33,384 nucleotides of DNA from positions 1-33,384 of IMG/VR virus record IMGVR_UViG_3300046011_006106, one strand, 5' to 3'. Within the stretch, counting starts at the first letter, position 1. Each line of letters starts with the position of its first letter. Below the pieces are notes generated by a model. It was not told where the DNA came from and did not search any database. It saw nothing but the letters and a program-made list of their open reading frames with translations. Made by a program: the position numbers and the translations under genes. This document shows, in pieces, positions 7,800-15,252 of the stretch. This DNA is from a virus.

Positions 7800-8117
7800 A
7801 TGCAAGAAGAAAATAAATTTTCAGAAACAGAACAGGAAGCAATGAAAAAAGTTGAGCGTGACATTCTTGAGAAAGAAGCGTTAGCCGTTGCTATGAAAAC
7901 AAAAGTTATAGTTGTTATTGATGAAGTGCAACTTAGTGTACTAGCTTTTAAAGAAGTAGCTTCTCGATTTGCTGTTCATTGTAACCATCCTTTTGAGCGA
8001 TACAAGAAAAGAAACTATTACTACTTTGACTTCGTCTCTCCTTTCGGTAAGGAGGTTACAATCAGAGTGAAGCATTACGAAAGATACAGAAGAGATTTTA
8101 TTTTAAAAGCGTTGTAA
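7800..8117 (+). CDS. Hypothetical early protein
   Basis: 105 residues, not recognised. Residues 1-45 are a charged helix (SETEQEAMKKVERDILEKEA). Residues 60-105 are rich in Arg, Lys, Tyr and Phe (FERYKKRNYYYFDFVSPFGK), which suggests nucleic-acid contact. It lies between the DnaA-like and YopX genes in a closely spaced operon. Function not assigned. Confidence 0.55.
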   Translation: MQEENKFSETEQEAMKKVERDILEKEALAVAMKTKVIVVIDEVQLSVLAFKEVASRFAVHCNHPFERYKKRNYYYFDFVSPFGKEVTIRVKHYERYRRDFILKAL

Positions 8118-8119
8118 TT

Positions 8120-8521
8120 ATGAGAGAGTTAAAATTTAGGGTTTGGAGTGATGAGTCAGAAATGCATTATCCCGAAAAAAACTTAGAGTTATGCTTCAGT
8201 GTTGTTGGGGCAGAAGTGATGAATGCTTGGTCTCAAGGCGGAGAGCATTTGTATGAGGTCCATATAAAGCAAATTATGCAGTATACTGGAATGAAAGATA
8301 AAAATGGTGAAGAGATTTATGAAGGTGATATTCTTCGTGGTATTACGGATAATGAGTTTTCTATAGAAAAATCTAAGAAGTATGAAGTTATATGGGGAGT
8401 TGATCATTGGCATATAAAAGGAACTAGTTTTTTCTTACAAGAACTTTTTAACTACTGTAATAATAATGTATTTATTATCGGAAACATCTACGAGAACTCA
8501 ACCCTTTTAACTGAAGAATAA
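8120..8521 (+). CDS. YopX family protein
   Basis: 133 residues. It has all the landmarks of the phage YopX family (PF09643): N-terminal RELKFRVW, QYTGMKDKNG at residues 54-63, IYEGD at 66-70 and VFIIGNIYEN near the end. The family is widespread in phages of Firmicutes and Bacteroidetes and has a beta-barrel fold; its biochemical role is not established. It begins two bases after the previous stop, in the replication operon. Confidence 0.85.
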   Translation: MRELKFRVWSDESEMHYPEKNLELCFSVVGAEVMNAWSQGGEHLYEVHIKQIMQYTGMKDKNGEEIYEGDILRGITDNEFSIEKSKKYEVIWGVDHWHIKGTSFFLQELFNYCNNNVFIIGNIYENSTLLTEE

Positions 8522-8523
8522 CT

Positions 8524-8691
8524 ATGGAAAACGAAGACCAAAAACTAAACATTTATTTATTACTACTATGTATTATATCTTTATGGTACAGTCAAATTTT
8601 AACTGCCATAGAAGTTGACAAAACTAAAGAGATTATTCACAAGATTAGTGAAATAGATAAGCTACAAAATGATTTAATACTAAATAGGTAA
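8524..8691 (+). CDS. Small single-span membrane protein
   Basis: 55 residues. Residues 9-28 are a hydrophobic helix (NIYLLLLCIISLWYSQILTA), followed by a charged helical tail (DKTKEIIHKISEIDKLQND). It starts two bases after the YopX stop and ends two bases before the next ATG, so it is almost certainly translated. The short tail probably faces the cytoplasm or periplasm as a coiled coil. Function unknown; it is outside the lysis block. Confidence 0.6.
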   Translation: MENEDQKLNIYLLLLCIISLWYSQILTAIEVDKTKEIIHKISEIDKLQNDLILNR

Positions 8692-8693
8692 TT

Positions 8694-9497
8694 ATGGAAA
8701 AAGGAAACGGACTTAGATTTAACAATGGGAAAACAAGACATGATCTTGTCCCTGCATTTGCACAAGAACAATATGCTAGAGTATTAACAGCTGGAGCAAA
8801 CAAATACGCTGATCGTAATTGGGAAAAGGGCATGAAGTGGAGCATTGTTATGGCTTCAATGAAAAGACATATCTTAGCTTTCGAAAGAGGGGAAGATTTC
8901 GATCCAGAAACAGGACAACTACACACTGCTCACGTTATGTGTAACGCAGCTTTTTTAACTGAGTACTACAACATCTTCCCTCAAGGAGATGATAGACCTC
9001 ATCAATACCTAACGCCTCCAAAAATAGGACTAGACATCGATGAAGTATTAGCTGATTGGGTTGGTCATTGGACTAAATACCACGGACAAGAAGTTCCTGA
9101 GACTTGGAACTTTGACAGAAATATAGGAGAGAAGTTCGAAAAACTAAAGGATGACAAAGAGTTTTGGTTATCAATACCAGTTAAAACAAATCCAAAAGAC
9201 ATTCATTTTGAACCTCACTGTTACATAACATCACGAATAATTCCTGTTGAATGGACGATGGAGTGGTTAGACAAAAACGGATTCCCTACAATGCCTGTTT
9301 ACTCTATCGGTCATGGAGAAAGCAAAGTAGAAGTTGCAAAAAAAAGTGGAATAGATATATTTGTTGACGATAGATTTGATAACTTCGTGGACTTAAATAA
9401 CGCTGGAATTTGTTGCTACTTATTCTCAGCTCCTCACAACGAAAGATACAATGTTGGTCACAAACGAATTAATTCACTAAATGATTTATGCAGATAA
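8694..9497 (+). CDS. dATP/dGTP diphosphohydrolase-like domain fused to HAD 5'-nucleotidase
   Basis: 267 residues with two domains. Residues 1-95 (LRFNNGKTRHDLVP, ANKYADRNWEKGMKWS, RHILAFERGEDFDPETG) match the all-alpha dATP/dGTP diphosphohydrolase N-terminal family (PF18909). Residues 110-267 form a HAD phosphatase like the 5'(3')-deoxyribonucleotidases: motif I is GLDIDEVLAD with Asp114 and Asp116, and the late acidic motif is IFVDDRFDN. Together they could convert dNTP to dNMP and then to nucleoside, clearing selected host nucleotides. The fusion is one continuous frame with no internal stop. The C-terminus overlaps the primase gene by 10 bp. Domain assignment is good; the substrate is inferred. 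Confidence 0.8.
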   Translation: MEKGNGLRFNNGKTRHDLVPAFAQEQYARVLTAGANKYADRNWEKGMKWSIVMASMKRHILAFERGEDFDPETGQLHTAHVMCNAAFLTEYYNIFPQGDDRPHQYLTPPKIGLDIDEVLADWVGHWTKYHGQEVPETWNFDRNIGEKFEKLKDDKEFWLSIPVKTNPKDIHFEPHCYITSRIIPVEWTMEWLDKNGFPTMPVYSIGHGESKVEVAKKSGIDIFVDDRFDNFVDLNNAGICCYLFSAPHNERYNVGHKRINSLNDLCR

Positions 9498-11410
9498 ATA
9501 AAATAGAAGGATTGCAACTTATTCCTATAAACGATAAGAAGATTCCTTTAGTAAAGAATTGGCAAAACAGTACCGAAGCCCACAACTTCGACAACGCTTA
9601 TGGTGTTGGATTGGTTTGTGGTGCAATATCAGGTAACGTAGAAGGGTTGGACTTTGACCTTAAATACGACCTTACTGGTGACTTGTTTGACCGATACAAA
9701 AGAGCCGTAAAGAAAATCAATCCAGACATACTTCCTAAACTTGTAGTTCAAAAGACTACTTCAGGAGGGTTCCATTGCCTTTACAAATGCTCGGTGATTG
9801 AAGGGAATAAGAAATTAGCCCAACGATACGCTACCGAAGAAGAGCAATTGCTTGGAGACAAGATTAAGGTATTGATTGAAACTAGAGGAGAAGGCGGATA
9901 CTTGGCTATCTATCCAACTCCAGGATACGAATTAATCTACGGATCATTCGACAACATCCAAGAAATAACTCCAGAAGAACGCGAAGTGTTAATTAGCACG
10001 GCAATAGAGTTTAACGAAGTAATAAAGGAGTTTAAACCAATAGTTAAGCCAACTAAGGTAGGTAAAGGAACGTCACCGTTCGAAGACTACGATGACCGAG
10101 GGGATGTTATTTCGTTACTACAAAGTCACGGATGGAAAGTAATCGAACAAACAAGTTCAAAAACAATCTTCCTCCGTCCTGGACAAACAACGGCATCTCA
10201 CTCAGGAAACTTTAACCACGATAACCGTTGGTTCTCCGTATTCAGCACCTCAACAATTTTTAACGCTCAGGAAGGATACCGTCCTTACGCAGTGTACGCA
10301 ATGTTAGAATGTAACGGAGACTTCAGCGAAGCATCTAAAAAGCTTTACGATGAAGGTTACGGTGAACGCAGAGAGTTACAACGTGAAGAGAAGGTTCCTT
10401 CCAAGATTGATACTTTAGGAGAGAACAAATTTGTAGTGAAGCGTTCTGAATACCAACACTACATTAAGCAGGTTATTGACGGAACATTACAACTTGGGAC
10501 CACATACGGATTCCCGTCACTTGACAAAAACCTAGTATTCAACGAAGGGTATTTGAACATTTGGAATGGATACGATAATATCGGTAAAACAACAGTGCTT
10601 TGGTATTTTAAGGTCCTACAGTCACTATTACAAGGTCGCAAGCATATTATCTACTCAGCAGAAAATAACTCGTTTGGAGGAACCCAGCGCAAGTTAATGG
10701 AGTTTTACCTTTGTAAGAAGTTAAATGATATGAAGGAAGACGAATTAGCAGCTGCATATCAGTTTGTTGATGATCACTTCTCAATCATTAAAAACAACGA
10801 CATCTACAATTACAAAGACGTTTTGAATATTATTGAGCTTTGTAATAGCGAAAGACACCACGATACGGCATTAATCGATCCGTACAACTCATTAAAAATC
10901 GACTTATCCAGCAAAAGCAAACTGTCAACACATGACTATCACTACGAAGCTATGTCGGAGATGCAAGTTTTTGCGATGAAACATAAGACAACAATCGACC
11001 TAAATGCTCATGCTGTTACTTCAGCTTTAAGAAATAATGGTGACAAGGCTCCATCAAAAGGAGATACTGAGCAAGGAACGAAGATGTCGGCTAAGGCGAT
11101 GGACTTTATAACTCTCCATCGTGTTACAAACCATCCTACAGATTGGATGTGGACCGAGATTTACGCTCGCAAGATTAAGGACACCGACTTAGGAGGTCAA
11201 GTAACTCCTTCCGACAAACCATTTAAAATGAAGATGGTTAACAAGGTAGGATTTGAGGATGAGTTTGGATACAATCCAGTTCTAGCTTTCCACAACAAAG
11301 AAAGTTACAATCCTCCAGTAGCAATACAAGAGAACTTATCGTTCTTGGATGAGAAGCCAATCAGAAAATTAGTAATTAAAGATGAAGAAGAAGAGGAGGA
11401 TCCGTGGTAG
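9488..11410 (+). CDS. Prim-pol / RecA-fold helicase fusion (replicative primase-helicase)
   Basis: 640 residues. The N-terminal 180 residues are a bifunctional primase/polymerase domain (PF09250 type): GLDFDLKYD carries the catalytic Asp pair (about 55 and 57), TSGGFHCLYK the nucleotide-binding His (about 96), and ETRGEGGYLAIYPTPGY the closing motif. The C-terminal part from about residue 335 is a DnaB/RecA-like ATPase with Walker A GYDNIGKTT (about 361-369) and Walker B TALIDPYNS (about 460). It would unwind and prime at the phage fork. No polymerase gene lies in the window. Its ATG lies inside the previous gene, so the two are translationally coupled. Confidence 0.85.
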   Translation: MQINKIEGLQLIPINDKKIPLVKNWQNSTEAHNFDNAYGVGLVCGAISGNVEGLDFDLKYDLTGDLFDRYKRAVKKINPDILPKLVVQKTTSGGFHCLYKCSVIEGNKKLAQRYATEEEQLLGDKIKVLIETRGEGGYLAIYPTPGYELIYGSFDNIQEITPEEREVLISTAIEFNEVIKEFKPIVKPTKVGKGTSPFEDYDDRGDVISLLQSHGWKVIEQTSSKTIFLRPGQTTASHSGNFNHDNRWFSVFSTSTIFNAQEGYRPYAVYAMLECNGDFSEASKKLYDEGYGERRELQREEKVPSKIDTLGENKFVVKRSEYQHYIKQVIDGTLQLGTTYGFPSLDKNLVFNEGYLNIWNGYDNIGKTTVLWYFKVLQSLLQGRKHIIYSAENNSFGGTQRKLMEFYLCKKLNDMKEDELAAAYQFVDDHFSIIKNNDIYNYKDVLNIIELCNSERHHDTALIDPYNSLKIDLSSKSKLSTHDYHYEAMSEMQVFAMKHKTTIDLNAHAVTSALRNNGDKAPSKGDTEQGTKMSAKAMDFITLHRVTNHPTDWMWTEIYARKIKDTDLGGQVTPSDKPFKMKMVNKVGFEDEFGYNPVLAFHNKESYNPPVAIQENLSFLDEKPIRKLVIKDEEEEEDPW

Positions 11411-11625
11411 TAACAGTTAATATCGGTTCAGAAGACAACCAAATTTTATTAGAGGTGCATGGCGATTATGAAAAGCCTACATCTGGAGATTATGAAACTC
11501 CTCCAACGCACGGAATATTTACAATCGAAGATGTGCTTTATGATGATGTGAGTATTTTTAACTTGCTCAAGTGCATTGAGTTTGATTGGGAGGATTTGGA
11601 AGAAAAGGTAATTGATAGATTATAA
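11404..11625 (+). CDS. Small acidic hypothetical protein
   Basis: 73 residues, GTG start overlapping the end of the primase-helicase gene by 7 bp. It is strongly acidic with many Asp and Glu (GDYEKPTSGDYETPPTHG, then FDWEDLEEK). The acidity could reflect binding to a basic partner or DNA mimicry; neither is shown. It is the last gene before the bidirectional terminator. Confidence 0.55.
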   Translation: MVVTVNIGSEDNQILLEVHGDYEKPTSGDYETPPTHGIFTIEDVLYDDVSIFNLLKCIEFDWEDLEEKVIDRL

Positions 11626-11627
11626 AA

Positions 11628-11655
11628 AAAGAACCAACTTAATCGTTGGTTCTTT
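11628..11655. terminator. Bidirectional rho-independent terminator
   Basis: AAAGAACCAAC-TTAATC-GTTGGTTCTTT is a perfect 11-bp stem with a 6-nt loop, with an A run before it and T-rich arms on both strands. It separates two convergent operons. The stop codon of the minus-strand gene (11639-11641) lies in the loop. Confidence 0.85.
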
Positions 11656-11986
11656 CGTATTCAGGCTTAATATTCATATCATCGAAGTATTGGTGCATCC
11701 TAATCACTTTCTGATAGACATTAATTCGGTTCTCTTGAGACTTAAAATGGCTATTCACAGCTTCAAAATATTCCTTTTGCTCGGCTTCAAACATCTTTTC
11801 GTACCGACTCATTCCAATAACATTGGCAAGAAGGATAGTTGAAACTAGAGTAAAGACTATAGCCCATCTAAAGTGTATTTTACTTTTTTTCTCTTCAGTA
11901 TAAGCATCAATAGCGTGTTCTATCGATTCGTGATCTCCGTTAAATAAATTCATCGAGATCTCGTGGAGGCGTTTTTGTTTATCCAT
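11639..11986 (-). CDS. Single-span membrane protein
   Basis: 115 residues. A polar N-terminus of about 40 residues is followed by one membrane helix (RWAIVFTLVSTILLANVIG, about 40-58) and a charged helical C-terminus that could form a coiled coil (KMFEAEQKEYFEAVNSHFKS). It is last in the accessory minus-strand operon and overlaps its upstream neighbour by 8 bp. Not recognised; a membrane-anchored accessory role is all that can be said. Confidence 0.6.
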   Translation of the reverse strand: MDKQKRLHEISMNLFNGDHESIEHAIDAYTEEKKSKIHFRWAIVFTLVSTILLANVIGMSRYEKMFEAEQKEYFEAVNSHFKSQENRINVYQKVIRMHQYFDDMNIKPEYERTND

Positions 11987-12422
11987 TGTTTTTAAACATT
12001 TCTATTAGTTCGGTGAAAGTGTAGTGTTTTTCATAATGAATTGATTTATGGTCAGCAAAATGTTTATGATACCATTTTTTCTCAGCAAAACTGTATACAA
12101 AGAAATAATTGGTAAATATGTTTAATGCTTCCATTTCCTCCTTATGCTTTTCCTCTCTAAACTCAATTTCTTTTGCTGTGTTGCGAATAACTCCGCTTGA
12201 GAAATATGTTTGTGCTGGCTCTCTTTTATCAGATAGCATCCATTCGTATAGCTTTTGAGATTCGCTTTCTTGAGCCTTTAAACGGATAGTGGCGTATTCA
12301 TTAGCTATATCTTCATATCCAACAATTTGCATAGAATGATTACAAACATAATCCTTTCCGCAATTTATCAATGTATAATTTTTCTTAATAAACTCTTCTG
12401 CTGTTTTTATTTCTTTACTCAT
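11979..12422 (-). CDS. Hypothetical accessory protein
   Basis: 147 residues, soluble, charged and mainly helical, with an aromatic segment (IFTNYFFVYSFAEKKWYHKH, about 101-120). It has no known motif that I can name. It overlaps the downstream membrane-protein gene by 8 bp and begins just after the stop of the KYVHQLQNLY-family gene, so the three are probably co-translated. Confidence 0.55.
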   Translation of the reverse strand: MSKEIKTAEEFIKKNYTLINCGKDYVCNHSMQIVGYEDIANEYATIRLKAQESESQKLYEWMLSDKREPAQTYFSSGVIRNTAKEIEFREEKHKEEMEALNIFTNYFFVYSFAEKKWYHKHFADHKSIHYEKHYTFTELIEMFKNNG

Positions 12423-12423
12423 C

Positions 12424-12831
12424 TTAGTTGGGTTGGTTAGTTAAAATTAATTCCTCGTTTGTTAATGCAAAGTATAGGTTTTGGAGTTGGTGGACATATT
12501 TTATTTCTGTTTTATATTCGGTTTCCCATCCTTTCATTTGACCTGTTGTTGTAATATAAAAAGGATAATCATTTGCCTCATTAAGACCGCCATCGTTATA
12601 AAGACTAAATCTAAAACTATCTTCTTCAAACTCTTTAGCGTACTCCATAAAATCAACTTCTGCGTCCATTGTAATAAACCCAAACTTTAACAACCATTCT
12701 TCGGTTAATGGGATAGGCTTAATCCAAGTTCTATCTGCCTCCCATAATTCCACAATATCATTTGGACTTATCTTTTTTATTTCGCCATTATCGTTATAAT
12801 AGTTTCCTAATCGAATTTCATTTGCTTTCAT
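12424..12831 (-). CDS. Conserved phage protein, KYVHQLQNLY family (copy 1)
   Basis: 135 residues. It has the hallmarks of a family common in Bacteroidetes phages and mobile elements: N-terminal ANEIRLGNYY, middle PIPLTEEWLLKFGF, C-terminal KYVHQLQNLYFALTNEEL. The N-terminal part looks like a small beta-barrel. The function is not established. A diverged paralogue lies at 15668-16090 in the same strand block, so the locus has gone through duplication or carries two acquisitions. Confidence 0.7.
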   Translation of the reverse strand: MKANEIRLGNYYNDNGEIKKISPNDIVELWEADRTWIKPIPLTEEWLLKFGFITMDAEVDFMEYAKEFEEDSFRFSLYNDGGLNEANDYPFYITTTGQMKGWETEYKTEIKYVHQLQNLYFALTNEELILTNQPN

Positions 12832-12849
12832 GTTTACTTTGTTAGGGGG

Positions 12850-13089
12850 TTAATTAAATGTTCTATCAAATGTGCTTCTATATTCGGGAGTAAATTCAAA
12901 AGTTTCACTGATTCTACTAAAATTAGCAGTTACACTTTTTTTCTTTTTAGGTATATAAAAATCCTTTACCCAATTAAAGCAAGCATTACCACTTATAAAT
13001 TCAAGGTCTGTAATTTTTATCCAAAAAAATAAGTATTTCTTTTTAGCAGTCCAAAAACCTTTTGTTTCTCTTTCAATTCTTATTTTCAT
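12850..13089 (-). CDS. Small basic hypothetical protein
   Basis: 79 residues, rich in Lys, Phe and Trp, with a middle basic patch (FYIPKKKKSVTANF). No signal peptide or clear membrane helix. Its composition would suit nucleic-acid or membrane-surface binding, but there is no recognisable domain. Spacing to its neighbours (18 and 34 bp) fits the operon. Confidence 0.5.
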   Translation of the reverse strand: MKIRIERETKGFWTAKKKYLFFWIKITDLEFISGNACFNWVKDFYIPKKKKSVTANFSRISETFEFTPEYRSTFDRTFN

Positions 13090-13123
13090 CTTATTTCTGT
13101 TTTTGTATTAGTGAGTGAAAAAA

Positions 13124-13501
13124 TTACCAAAATTCCTTAATTGGTTTATAGTTATTGTCAGGACAGCAAGCTAAAAAGCCTTCGCCTAACTTATCAGTAC
13201 TTAAACTTCCGCACCCGCTACACATTTTTAAATTATCAATTACCTCCTTACTCTTTATCTCTGATATTATGCTCTGCTCGGTTGCGCCTGCTATGTAGTT
13301 ATCAATAGCATCTTCAAAATAAACAAAATTATCTCCATGTTTCTTAGCCCTTTCCTCAATGCTCTCATCTATTGATATGGTGGTGGTTAAGTCTTTCAGT
13401 AAAGCTATTAAATCAACTGAAGTAACGTATGTTCTACGCTCAATCCAGCCTATAACTTTTTCGTTGAAATCCTTTTCATCTATTATTATCTTGTTTCCCA
13501 T
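13124..13501 (-). CDS. Hypothetical protein with C-terminal Cys cluster
   Basis: 125 residues. The N-terminal 85 residues are charged and helical (FNEKVIGWIERRTYVTSVDL). The C-terminal part has MCSGCGSLSTDKLGEGFLAC followed by Cys-Pro-Asp, i.e. C-x-x-C...C-C, a probable zinc knuckle. It is preceded by TACATTTG (13523-13530) and by the ECF-type element at 13546-13571. Role unknown. Confidence 0.55.
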   Translation of the reverse strand: MGNKIIIDEKDFNEKVIGWIERRTYVTSVDLIALLKDLTTTISIDESIEERAKKHGDNFVYFEDAIDNYIAGATEQSIISEIKSKEVIDNLKMCSGCGSLSTDKLGEGFLACCPDNNYKPIKEFW

Positions 13502-13522
13502 TGCTTAGTGTTTTAGTGGTTA

Positions 13523-13530
13523 CAAATGTA
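13523..13530 (-). promoter_or_regulatory. -7 box TACATTTG
   Basis: The minus-strand TACATTTG matches TAnnTTTG, 21 bp before the ATG at 13501. It lies immediately downstream of the CGTATTAT box of the ECF-type element, so two promoters may overlap here. Confidence 0.45.
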
Positions 13531-13545
13531 GTTATTAACTAATAA

Positions 13546-13571
13546 TACGCATAAAAAAAGAATAGGTTACA
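13546..13571 (-). promoter_or_regulatory. ECF-type promoter element TGTAAC-N16-CGTA inside a terminator
   Basis: On the minus strand TGTAAC is followed by 16 nt and CGTATTAT. The -35 box sits in the loop of the terminator hairpin at 13555-13588 and the spacer is its descending arm, so the end of one transcript and the start of the next share the same bases. Confidence 0.55.
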
Positions 13572-13588
13572 ATAACACTATTCTTTTT
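13555..13588 (-). terminator. Rho-independent terminator
   Basis: Minus strand: AAAAAGAATAG, a 12-nt loop, CTATTCTTTTT, then TT. The 11-bp stem with following T run is a good terminator for transcripts arriving from 14247 or from the structured region at 13589-13776. Confidence 0.7.
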
Positions 13589-13671
13589 AAAAAGAAAACT
13601 GCATCTTCCTGAGTCATTAGCCTGGGGGACGGTGCAGTATTCAAAATACTCTTCGCTGGTTTCAACTCCAT
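13567..13671 (-). CDS. Possible 34-residue ORF in structured region
   Basis: ATG at 13671, stop at 13567, product MELKPAKSILNTAPSPRLMT and 14 more residues ending KRIVLL. The frame runs through the terminator hairpin, which argues against it being the purpose of the region. No good ribosome-binding site is visible. It is listed because the alternative reading of the stretch, a non-coding RNA, cannot be proved. Confidence 0.2.
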   Translation of the reverse strand: MELKPAKSILNTAPSPRLMTQEDAVFFLKRIVLL

Positions 13672-13776
13672 GAGTACTTCTATTCTTTTTTAACCTCTTG
13701 TGGATTCTAACCACTTACAATCTGTTAGGATTTACTAACTAGATTAGCCATTACAGTCGGCATCTTCAAGGTTATG
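13589..13776 (-). ncRNA. Candidate structured RNA or long 3' UTR
   Basis: This is the stretch between the stop at 13777 and the terminator. On the minus strand it can form several local helices: GCC/GGC, GTTAG-TAAATC-CTAAC, GTGG-TTAGAAT-CCAC (a T-arm-like hairpin), AGTATT-TTG-AATACT, and ACTGCA paired with TGCAGT around a C- and G-rich core. Ending at a rho-independent terminator supports a defined RNA 3' end. No known RNA family was recognised, and it could simply be the 3' UTR of the gene at 13777-14247. Confidence 0.35.
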
Positions 13777-14247
13777 CTACAACAACGGTTTAGCTTCCAT
13801 AATCAAATCCTTAAAATCTTCAAGGAACTTGTTGCGGATCTCGAATGATTTGAAGGCTAAGAATGTTTGAACTCTAGGAGAGTCATAATAAGTTATTTGG
13901 TCTTCTTTAAAATAAATACCGAATTTATACGATTCATCCGTCCAATCTGGCTCCCATCCTTCATTATACAAGTACATCCATTGAGATAGCTGAGATAAAG
14001 CTAAGGATGCGCGAGCTTGGGCTTCGGTGCGGAAAACATTCTTATTCTCTTTATCCGCCTTTAGAGTTGTTGCTGTTAAATATACTCCACTATTTACAGT
14101 TGTATAAAATCCGCTAAAACGAGTTGGAAAATCCTCCCATGAAATCTTATTTTTAACTACTTTAATCTCAATATCTAGGTTACTAGACTTTACTACTTCT
14201 CCTTTTACGAGTTTTTGCAACTCTTCGGGGGTGATGCTTATTTGCAT
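13777..14247 (-). CDS. Conserved Bacteroidetes phage protein (FRTEAQARASLALSQLSQ family)
   Basis: 156 residues. The segment VFRTEAQARASLALSQLSQW, then YNEGWEPDW, and a C-terminal FLAFKSFEIRNKFLEDFKDL are features I recognise from a hypothetical-protein family common in Bacteroidetes phages and conjugative elements; the function is unknown. The N-terminal residues 1-30 look like a separate short helix-strand unit (ITPEELQKLVKGEVVK). It is headed by a TGTAAC element at 14263-14288 whose -10 box is AGTT rather than CGTT. Confidence 0.65.
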   Translation of the reverse strand: MQISITPEELQKLVKGEVVKSSNLDIEIKVVKNKISWEDFPTRFSGFYTTVNSGVYLTATTLKADKENKNVFRTEAQARASLALSQLSQWMYLYNEGWEPDWTDESYKFGIYFKEDQITYYDSPRVQTFLAFKSFEIRNKFLEDFKDLIMEAKPLL

Positions 14248-14262
14248 AATATTTTAGTTTTT

Positions 14263-14288
14263 AACTACTCTTACGAGTAAAGGTTACA
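14263..14288 (-). promoter_or_regulatory. Weak ECF-type element TGTAAC-N16-AGTT
   Basis: Minus strand TGTAACCTT, correct spacing, then AGTTAAAA in place of CGTTAAAC. One mismatch from the pattern. It overlaps the end of the small membrane-protein gene and would start transcription about 9 nt before the ATG at 14247. Confidence 0.4.
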
Positions 14289-14457
14289 ATTCATAATTAT
14301 CAAAAATAGATTCGATCAACCAAACCAAAGTTTCAACCATCCAATCCAGGAGCATACACTCCATCAAAAGATTAACGAATCCAGTGTAAGGTTCGAAACA
14401 TACCCGAATGATCCCGACTATCAGGATCACCGAGAGGATAATTGCTATAATCGTCAT
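14284..14457 (-). CDS. Small membrane protein
   Basis: 57 residues beginning MTIIAIILSVILIVGIIRVC (membrane helix) and ending in an acidic, aromatic tail (LVWLIESIFDNYEL). Its ATG overlaps the stop of the upstream gene as TAATG, indicating translational coupling. Function unknown; the pattern of one N-terminal helix with a short tail recurs among phage membrane microproteins. Confidence 0.6.
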   Translation of the reverse strand: MTIIAIILSVILIVGIIRVCFEPYTGFVNLLMECMLLDWMVETLVWLIESIFDNYEL

Positions 14458-14696
14458 TAGTAAGTGCTTAGTCCTAGTTTAATTAGTTCTTTGTCGAAGA
14501 AAGCAAACAGAGTCATTTCGGCATCAGCAACTTCTTTTATTTCTCTTGGAGATAACTTTATTTTGTCGTAAGTACTAAGATTAACTGCATCTTCATTCAT
14601 CCTTAACGCCATCATTTTTAACTCTGCTAAAGACTCTATCGTAATCTTTAACTCTATAGGCTCGAAGCCTGATTTCTTGTTTGTTTCGATTTTCAT
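14457..14696 (-). CDS. Hypothetical protein
   Basis: 79 residues, soluble and largely helical (LKITIESLAELKMMALRMNE at about 16-35). The N-terminus has the look of a small DNA- or protein-binding strand followed by helices. Not recognised. Coupled to both neighbours: 4-bp overlap upstream, TAATG overlap downstream. Confidence 0.55.
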   Translation of the reverse strand: MKIETNKKSGFEPIELKITIESLAELKMMALRMNEDAVNLSTYDKIKLSPREIKEVADAEMTLFAFFDKELIKLGLSTY

Positions 14697-15235
14697 TGTT
14701 TTTTTGTTTTAATTTCATAAATACCAATAGCACATACTGACCATCCAAGCGAAAGTCCAAGATAACACGCTCTTCCTACATAGTCAAGAGTCGTTAAGTT
14801 AAAGTCTAGTCTAATAAACGCTAACCCTAGATAAGTTAGAATAAATGTCGAAATGATAATTCCGATTCGTGTTAGCTGTTTTTTCATTGGTGAGTTGTTA
14901 ATTTGTTCTTGTAACTTTTCATATTCGAAGTCTAACCTAGCAGACTCTCTACATAAGGCATAATAACGATCAAGATTTTTATCTAGCTCTTCGTTATACT
15001 CTTTCCATTTTTCTGGTGACATTGTTTTATTTATTTGGTTAAATTCTTTACGCTGCTGGACCATCGTCCATAATAATCCGTCAGATGGAGTAAATTCTTG
15101 TTCTAATAATTCTTTTCGCCATGTATGCTGCTCATTTATTCCTAAGTAAGCCTCAACAAGATCAATTCGTCCTGCATCTGGTCTAATCCCAACAAAGCCT
15201 CTGGCATAAAGCCGCTTTTTCTCTAATTCATTCAT
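14693..15235 (-). CDS. Coiled-coil protein with two C-terminal membrane helices
   Basis: 180 residues. Residues 1-115 are charged and helical (KEFNQINKTMSPEKWKEYNE and LDFEYEKLQEQI). Residues about 122-142 (IGIIISTFILTYLGLAFI) and 152-172 (ACYLGLSLGWSVCAIGIY) are two membrane spans forming a hairpin. The topology places the long coiled coil in the cytoplasm. Could be an exclusion, anti-defence or membrane-tethering protein; nothing specific supports one of these. Confidence 0.6.
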   Translation of the reverse strand: MNELEKKRLYARGFVGIRPDAGRIDLVEAYLGINEQHTWRKELLEQEFTPSDGLLWTMVQQRKEFNQINKTMSPEKWKEYNEELDKNLDRYYALCRESARLDFEYEKLQEQINNSPMKKQLTRIGIIISTFILTYLGLAFIRLDFNLTTLDYVGRACYLGLSLGWSVCAIGIYEIKTKKQ

Positions 15236-15252
15236 TTTTACAATTTTTGTAC

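Noticed and set aside
8189-8413. ORFs on the strand opposite certain genes (for example here, and 28518-28742)
   Set aside because: They lie wholly inside YopX or terminase genes and have no leader, promoter or recognisable product.
8694-8990. Evidence for a Z-genome (diaminopurine) phage
   Set aside because: The dATP/dGTP diphosphohydrolase domain alone is widespread, and no PurZ or matching polymerase is in the window.
13589-13680. Hammerhead or group I intron core
   Set aside because: The required CUGAUGA/GAAA or P7 guanosine-site sequences are not present on either strand.
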